Shown here piece after piece: positions 7,732-10,686 of a stretch of DNA of 10,686 nt. The position numbers and the translations under genes were made by a program. The stretch's first letter is position 1. Each line of letters starts with the position of its first letter. Source of the DNA: Acidobacteriota bacterium (GTDB taxonomy: Bacteria > Acidobacteriota > Terriglobia > Terriglobales > Acidobacteriaceae); the NCBI GenBank assembly GCA_021781255.1, contig JAJXXG010001296.1, forward strand, positions 1 through 10,686, in the 5' to 3' direction. A model generated the notes under the pieces. It made no database searches. It was not told where the DNA came from and was given only the letters and a program-made list of their open reading frames with translations.

Positions 7732-8313
7732 CTATTCAATCTGCGTGGCTGTCACCACCACCTGCATGCCACCCTTGCTGTCAAGAGAGTCTGACGTGAA
7801 GACCACGGTGGGCTTGCCGATGGGAATGAGAACGGTTGCCTGCCATTTGTTTTGACGAATGACGGGAGGTTCGTGGAGGCTTGGGTCCGTGGGACTGGGA
7901 AGGCTGCTCACATCCGCAGTCAGTTTGATGGAGAGTTGCTGCCCGACTTCCAGAATGGGTCGCATATCAATGTTCACGCCGACATCCACGTATTGATATT
8001 GCAATCCACTCTGCGGACCGGCAGTTGTAGTGGCGATTGGAATTCTGGCCCCGGTGCGGATGTAGCCGAAACTACCTTGGGGGTCGGTGCTGACGTTGGT
8101 TGTGTAGGTGCGGCTGTTGACGGGCTTGCCGTCTGCACCGGTCTCCTGGATCAGAAATGAAAGATGGTAGAAGTGAACGGGGGCCTCCGGGGCCTTCGAC
8201 GTAATTTGGGCCTTGGAGTCGTCTGGAGCTTTGGAGGCTTCTTGAGCAAAGGCTTTATGCCCGACGGTCAGGGCAACGAGCAGCAGGCAGCAATAGAAGG
8301 TGATCTTGCGCAT
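7732..8313 (-). CDS. Small secreted secretin-like protein of an ECF sigma operon
   Basis: A 193-residue exported protein. Residues 1-24 are a signal peptide (MRKITFYCC, hydrophobic LLLVALTVG, cleavage after AFAQ). A charged/Ala/Lys linker with repeated SKAP-type units follows (about 26-45). The main domain (47-193) resembles a fragment of the beta-rich secretin domain of type II/III secretion and type IV pilus secretins: LQYQYVDVGVNIDMRPIL (104-121), GQQLSIKLTADVSSL, then a strand-rich IPIGKPTVVFTSDS and a final VVVTATQI. It is far shorter than a secretin and has no visible membrane-insertion segment, so it is not a pore by itself. The start ATG at 8313 has AAGGAG just upstream, overlapping the end of the preceding gene; the same frame stays open upstream to beyond 9200 only as an out-of-frame shadow of the two upstream genes. 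It is third in the operon, so it is probably a product or sensor of the envelope response. The fold link is inference. Confidence 0.75.
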   Translation of the reverse strand: MRKITFYCCLLLVALTVGHKAFAQEASKAPDDSKAQITSKAPEAPVHFYHLSFLIQETGADGKPVNSRTYTTNVSTDPQGSFGYIRTGARIPIATTTAGPQSGLQYQYVDVGVNIDMRPILEVGQQLSIKLTADVSSLPSPTDPSLHEPPVIRQNKWQATVLIPIGKPTVVFTSDSLDSKGGMQVVVTATQIE

Positions 8314-8323
8314 GGGATTCTCC

Positions 8324-8911
8324 TTAGTTCGTGCCCGGCGCGGGCGGTTCGAGTGGCGAAATGTGGATGGCGGCGATGCGGAGCGGTTCGTTCGATTTCT
8401 TTTGCGCCTCCAGAAGTGCCTGACGCTCAGATTCTGGAGATTGAGTGGCGAATGCAACGAGCGCCTGTTCCTCAGGCGTAAGCGGCTGCGGCGTGGGGAA
8501 GACGTCGAGCTTGGGCAGCGGAGCCGGGTGCGCCGCAACTTGAACAAGATGAGGCTTTCTTGGTACGCGCCGCGCAGTTGCCTGAGTGTGCAACGGGCGT
8601 GCGTCGGGTAGCTGCTTGTCGTGGGCGGCAACCACGGGCGCGTTTTGCGATCGCAGCGTTCCGGCTGCATGGCCCGAAGGCGCCCCACCTTTCTTTGGTC
8701 CTGACAACACAAGAAGCAGCACGCAAGCTGCGGCTGGCATGGCGATGGCCCAGAGCAGCCAACGGCGGCGTGGCGATGCGGTAGAGGCAGCCTCTCTGGA
8801 TGCGCCAACACGGGCCAGAATGCGCTCGCTGAGGCCGGAGTCAGCGCCGGGGTCGCCGTAGGTGCGCAGGGCAGAGTCGAGCAGGAGATCGAGATTGTCT
8901 TGCTCAGGCAT
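8324..8911 (-). CDS. Probable single-span membrane anti-sigma factor without a zinc motif
   Basis: A 195-residue protein encoded directly after, and overlapping, an ECF sigma factor, which is the usual place of the cognate anti-sigma factor. The short cytoplasmic N-terminus (1-50) carries LDLLLDSALRTYGDPGADSGLSERILARV, a helical stretch that may grip the sigma factor. It has no HxxxCxxC zinc anti-sigma motif. A basic stop RRR is followed by one membrane span, residues about 51-70 (WLLWAIAMPAAACVLLLVLS). The remaining 125 residues should be periplasmic and are Pro/Ala/His-rich, ending with FPTPQPLTPEEQALVAF (138-154) and a C-terminal helix. The ATG at 8911 overlaps the sigma stop by 8 nt (ATGCCTGA), so translation is coupled; GGAGGAG lies upstream. 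The role is inferred from position and topology, not from a recognised domain. Confidence 0.7.
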   Translation of the reverse strand: MPEQDNLDLLLDSALRTYGDPGADSGLSERILARVGASREAASTASPRRRWLLWAIAMPAAACVLLLVLSGPKKGGAPSGHAAGTLRSQNAPVVAAHDKQLPDARPLHTQATARRVPRKPHLVQVAAHPAPLPKLDVFPTPQPLTPEEQALVAFATQSPESERQALLEAQKKSNEPLRIAAIHISPLEPPAPGTN

Positions 8912-9431
8912 AGCGCGTCTCCTCCACGGTCGCGAGTTTCTGGCGCAGCATCTGGCGGGCCCGCTGAAGACGCGTGCGGACCGTGCCCTCGGGGATACCG
9001 AGAACCTTGCCTATCGCGCGGGAATTCAATTCGTCGAAAGCAGAAAGTACCAACGGCACACGAAGCTCCTCGGGCAAGGCATCGATCAAAGCATGCATCG
9101 TGGCCTCCCGGCTTGCAGCCAGCGCTGCCTGCTCCGGACCCGCCTGGCGCGACGGTGGGTCCATCTCCGGACTGGCGTCGAGTGACGCGAGCGTTGACCC
9201 CTCCGCGCGCGGACGCCGGTCGACGGCGATGCGCCACGCCACGCGAGCCAGAAATGCGCGCTCATTCTCGGCATTGCGCCATCCGCCATTGCGATAGAGC
9301 TTCAAAAAAGTCTCCTGCACAGCGTCTTCCGCATCGTGCTTGTTCTGCAGCACCGCATACGCAACCCGAAAGACGAAGCGCGACTGGCGCTCAACCAGTG
9401 CCGTGAACTCAGCCTCTTCCTCGGTGGTCAA
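8904..9431 (-). CDS. ECF-family RNA polymerase sigma factor (sigma-70 group 4, RpoE-like)
   Basis: Sigma factor of 175 residues that directs RNA polymerase to a small regulon when released from its anti-sigma factor. Region 2 spans about 10-75: FRVAYAVLQNKHDAEDAVQETFLKLY is the typical ECF core-binding and -10 recognition part, and RAFLARVAWRIAVDRRR-like residues follow. A variable linker (76-108) separates it from region 4 (112-166), with ALPEELRVPLVLSAFDELNSRAIGKVLGIPEGTVRTRLQRARQ-type HTH residues at about 138-160. The frame begins at a TTG (9431), with GGGAG about 10 nt upstream; no ATG or GTG lies nearby, so the start is moderately sure. It is first of three coupled genes, 8-nt overlap with the anti-sigma candidate. 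No C-terminal extension is present. Confidence 0.9.
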   Translation of the reverse strand: MTTEEEAEFTALVERQSRFVFRVAYAVLQNKHDAEDAVQETFLKLYRNGGWRNAENERAFLARVAWRIAVDRRPRAEGSTLASLDASPEMDPPSRQAGPEQAALAASREATMHALIDALPEELRVPLVLSAFDELNSRAIGKVLGIPEGTVRTRLQRARQMLRQKLATVEETRYA

Positions 9432-9465
9432 GACGTGGCAGTCTCCCGTGGCCGCAGCCGGACGA

Positions 9466-9480
9466 TGTACGCCGTGTACA
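9466..9480. promoter_or_regulatory. TGTAC-N5-GTACA inverted repeat upstream of the ECF sigma gene
   Basis: Perfect 5-bp arms (9466-9470 and 9476-9480) with a 5-nt spacer, overlapping an 8-bp perfect palindrome GTGTACAC (9474-9481). It lies 35-49 nt upstream of the sigma start codon, near where the transcript would begin. It could be an operator or just a chance repeat. The sequence is seen; its role is inferred. Confidence 0.3.
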
Positions 9481-9488
9481 CATGCTAA

Positions 9489-9513
9489 GACGGAGAGCGG
9501 ACGCGGGGTGTTC
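9489..9513 (-). promoter_or_regulatory. Possible ECF-type self-activated promoter
   Basis: On the minus strand GAAC (9513-9510) is followed after 17 nt by CGTC (9492-9489). The AAC and CGT cores at this spacing are what many ECF sigma factors recognise, and such sigma genes are often autoregulated. Transcription would start near 9480, about 50 nt before the TTG start. A short match in GC-rich DNA can arise by chance, so confidence is low. Confidence 0.25.
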
Positions 9514-9540
9514 GGATATTTTGCAATCGGACGATTAAAA

Positions 9541-9583
9541 TAAAACGGCCCGCTTCTCGTGTTGAGAAGCAGGCAATTTTTCC
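9541..9583. terminator. Bidirectional intrinsic terminator after the diverged infB tail
   Basis: GCTTCTC (9552-9558) pairs with GAGAAGC (9564-9570) over a 5-nt loop; beyond one mismatch, GCC (9548-9550) pairs with GGC (9572-9574). On the minus strand the stem is followed by GTTTTATTTT, on the plus strand by AATTTTT. It lies 26 nt past the stop codon of the infB tail copy, almost the same distance as the genuine infB terminator. Confidence 0.65.
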
Positions 9584-9638
9584 TTGTTATGGAAGAGCTT
9601 TACGCCTTGGGTAAAGTGAGCGCCCTCAGGTCTGCGAC
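9580..9638 (-). repeat. Diverged direct repeat of the infB 3' end (remnant copy)
   Basis: This stretch aligns without gaps to 10482-10540 (offset 902), with 46 of 59 positions identical by hand count. On the minus strand it would encode VADLRALTLPKA plus a TAA stop, against [12 protein letters not shown] plus TAA at the end of the real IF-2 gene (8 of 12 residues). The similarity stops just upstream, where the sequence becomes unrelated. No start or ribosome binding site belongs to it, so it is a fragment and not a gene. Together with the hairpin that follows, it looks like a duplicated gene end with its terminator. Confidence 0.6.
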
Positions 9639-9670
9639 TCCTGTTCGGTTCAGGCGCGCAGCGCGCAAAA

Positions 9671-9717
9671 ACAAAAATCCTCCATCCTGACGGAAGGTCA
9701 TTCTCCAGGATGGAGGA
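9671..9717 (-). terminator. Rho-independent terminator of the TonB-domain gene
   Basis: A 12-bp perfect stem joins 9706-9717 with 9678-9689 over a 16-nt loop (TCCTCCATCCTG and its complement). On the minus strand it is followed at once by a T-rich run (TTTTTGTTTTT, 9677-9667). It begins 37 nt after the stop codon of the TonB-domain gene. Strong stem plus T-run make this a clear intrinsic terminator. Confidence 0.85.
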
Positions 9718-9753
9718 GTACAAGGTGGAGACAGCAGTCAGTTGGTATGCGTG

Positions 9754-10149
9754 TTAGCGCTGCAACTGGATCTTGAGGTTCATGTCCACGGGCACGGCCT
9801 GATCGTCCAGCTTTGCGGGGCGGAAGCGGAACTGGCGCACCGCATTCACCACGTTTTCATTGAGCGTGGGATAGAGCGAGCGGACAACCTTCACGTCCTG
9901 CGCTTTGCCCGTCTGGTCCACGTTCATGTGCACGACGATTTCAGTAATGTTGGGGAAGCCCTGGGCGGTTCCGTCATGGGGAAGTGCGATGGGAGGGGTG
10001 TAGATCACTTCTGCGGGTGTCACCCCTGTGCTGACGCGCAGGGTGCTGGTTGAGGCAGCGGCGGCGTCGGTCGCGGGCGAGCTTGCGACTGCCGCTGCGG
10101 TGCAAAGCAACGGAAATAAAAGGGCGCTTGCTACTTGGATACGGCGCAT
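9754..10149 (-). CDS. Stand-alone TonB C-terminal domain protein with signal peptide
   Basis: A 131-residue periplasmic protein. Residues 1-22 form a signal peptide (MRRIQ, hydrophobic ASALLFPLLCTAAAV, cleavage near VAS). An Ala/Ser/Thr linker follows, and residues about 66-131 match the TonB C-terminal fold: TEIVVHMNVDQTGKAQDVKVVRS, then the helix LNENVVNAVRQFRFRPAKLD and a final strand VDMNLKIQLQ. In TonB this domain touches the TonB box of outer-membrane receptors, but here there is no uncleaved membrane anchor and no long Pro-rich spacer, so it cannot couple to ExbB/ExbD in the usual way. The start ATG has AGGAGG 7 nt upstream. It has its own promoter and terminator and is a one-gene unit. 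It could be an energy-transducer relative or a periplasmic binding module; its job is unknown. Confidence 0.8.
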   Translation of the reverse strand: MRRIQVASALLFPLLCTAAAVASSPATDAAAASTSTLRVSTGVTPAEVIYTPPIALPHDGTAQGFPNITEIVVHMNVDQTGKAQDVKVVRSLYPTLNENVVNAVRQFRFRPAKLDDQAVPVDMNLKIQLQR

Positions 10150-10184
10150 ATAAGTCCTCCTGAGAGTTAGTAGTTTCCATCACC

Positions 10185-10214
10185 AATATAAACCGATAAC
10201 AATACGATTGTCAA
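10185..10214 (-). promoter_or_regulatory. Sigma-70 type promoter of the TonB-domain gene
   Basis: On the minus strand a perfect TTGACA (10214-10209) is followed after 18 nt by TATATT (10190-10185). Transcription would start near 10178, leaving a leader of about 29 nt that carries AGGAGG (10161-10156). The surrounding DNA is A/T-rich compared with the coding regions, as expected for a promoter. Confidence 0.8.
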
Positions 10215-10440
10215 ACATTTTTTTCGCGCATTGATTTCCAACCACTTGCATTACAAAAACGAGCACGCATAAAGAATCAATGGTGAAATGAAGAATTCTT
10301 TCGCACGCACCAAAGCGTTCACTGACTTCTCCGCGCAGCGGCGATGGGAATGGGGAAGAAAGGCAAGGTCAGCCCGGCCCAGAGTCAGCCAGGCAGGGAG
10401 AGCTTGGAGCGCAATGGAGGGAAGGTACCGCGGGGGCGGC
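10215..10440. other. Intergenic stretch between the infB terminator and the TonB-domain promoter
   Basis: About 225 nt with no convincing gene. Short frames exist on both strands, but their translations are low-complexity Arg/Ser/Gly-rich and lack ribosome binding sites. An AT-rich part with runs of A/T (10215-10300, including the palindrome AAGAATTCTT) changes to a purine-rich, GC-rich part. rbfA, which often follows infB, is not here. Confidence 0.5.
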
Positions 10441-10478
10441 AAAGAAAGATCCCACTACTCATTGCGAGCAGCGGGATC
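10440..10478 (-). terminator. Intrinsic terminator of infB
   Basis: Stem 10466-10478 with 10448-10460 over a 5-nt loop: GATCCC/GGGATC at the base, 13 pairs in total. Two are G-U pairs only on the minus-strand RNA; on the plus strand they would be A-C mismatches, which shows it works on the minus strand. It is followed by CTTTCTTTG and starts 24 nt after the infB stop. Confidence 0.75.
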
Positions 10479-10501
10479 CTTTTCTTGGTTCTGGAGGAGT
10501 T

Positions 10502-10686
10502 TTATGCCTTGGCTGACGTGAGCGCGCCCAGGTCGGCGGCCAGCTTCTCCGTGGTGAAGGCTTCGATGATGTCGCCTTCCTTGAGGTCGCTGAAGCCAGC
10601 GAGGCCGATGCCGCACTCCATGCCGTTGGTGACTTCGCGGACATCGTCCTTGAAGCGCTTGAGCGAGCCGATCTTGCCCTTGAACA
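10502..10686 (-). CDS. infB: Translation initiation factor IF-2, C-terminal end (5' part outside the window)
   Basis: Cytoplasmic GTPase that brings fMet-tRNA to the 30S subunit during translation initiation. Only the last 60 or so residues are visible, read from the right edge to a TAA at 10504-10502. They match the conserved end of domain IV of IF-2: [15 protein letters not shown], then [25 protein letters not shown], and a short tail [17 protein letters not shown]. GTPase domains lie outside the window. The next gene on this strand is the TonB-domain protein, separated by a terminator and a new promoter, so infB ends its operon here. A diverged copy of its final codons sits at 9580-9638. 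Confidence 0.92.
   Translation of the reverse strand, partial: FKGKIGSLKRFKDDVREVTNGMECGIGLAGFSDLKEGDIIEAFTTEKLAADLGALTSAKA

Noticed and set aside
7732..9237. A 501-codon open frame on the minus strand covering the secretin-like gene and extending upstream
   Set aside because: Only the part from the ATG at 8313 has a signal peptide and ribosome binding site. The upstream part is Arg/Pro/Ser-rich noise out of frame with the anti-sigma and sigma genes that clearly occupy 8324-9431.
9535..9723. A 62-codon minus-strand frame across the infB-tail repeat
   Set aside because: It spans two terminator hairpins and the repeat in a different frame from the infB-like residues, so it is not a plausible gene.
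10251..10521. Small open frames on both strands between infB and the TonB-domain gene
   Set aside because: No ribosome binding site, Arg/Ser/Gly-rich translation, and the plus-strand one runs through the infB terminator and into the infB coding end.
1..10686. CRISPR array, tRNA, rRNA, insertion sequence or transposase
   Set aside because: No regularly spaced repeats, no cloverleaf-like segment, no rRNA-like sequence and no transposase or integrase motif were seen on either strand.

Overview
The window looks like a piece of chromosome from an Acidobacteriota member (Terriglobia/Acidobacteriaceae type). This is inferred from the GC-rich coding style, from an ECF sigma factor followed by an anti-sigma-like protein without a zinc motif and a small secreted secretin-like protein, from a secreted GH31 glucosidase, and from general protein resemblance. 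No marker gene in the window proves the taxonomy.

Layout. Positions 1-1473 (minus, running off the left edge) encode a membrane-embedded processive family 2 glycosyltransferase. Positions 1674-2352 hold a compact toxin-antitoxin operon in toxin-first (HigBA-like) order, preceded by a near-perfect 18-bp palindrome that is probably its operator. Positions 2399-3058 (minus) encode a secreted, cysteine-containing protein of unknown function. Positions 3226-5031 (plus) encode a long-form acyl-CoA dehydrogenase (FadE/VLCAD-like). It is followed after 63 nt by a secreted GH31 alpha-glucosidase (5095-7644). A strong stem-loop at 7659-7695 separates this pair from the convergent three-gene operon 9431-7732 (minus): ECF sigma factor, single-span membrane anti-sigma candidate, and secreted secretin-like protein.

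The right end (minus) is the 3' end of infB (translation initiation factor IF-2) with its terminator. Next comes a gene for a signal-peptide-bearing stand-alone TonB C-terminal domain protein (10149-9754), with a clear sigma-70 type promoter and its own terminator. Beyond that gene, at 9580-9638, lies a diverged second copy of the infB 3' end (last 12 codons, stop and downstream sequence), again followed by a hairpin terminator. The TonB-domain gene is therefore bracketed by direct repeats of the infB tail.

How the genes work together. The sigma/anti-sigma/secretin-like trio is one translationally coupled envelope-stress-type regulatory unit. The toxin and antitoxin form a self-contained module. 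The acyl-CoA dehydrogenase and the glucosidase share strand and spacing but no obvious pathway. The rest are independent units. The most unusual observations are the infB-tail duplication, the sigma-linked secretin-like protein with a zinc-less anti-sigma candidate, and the palindrome and 6-codon leader ORF directly upstream of the toxin start.
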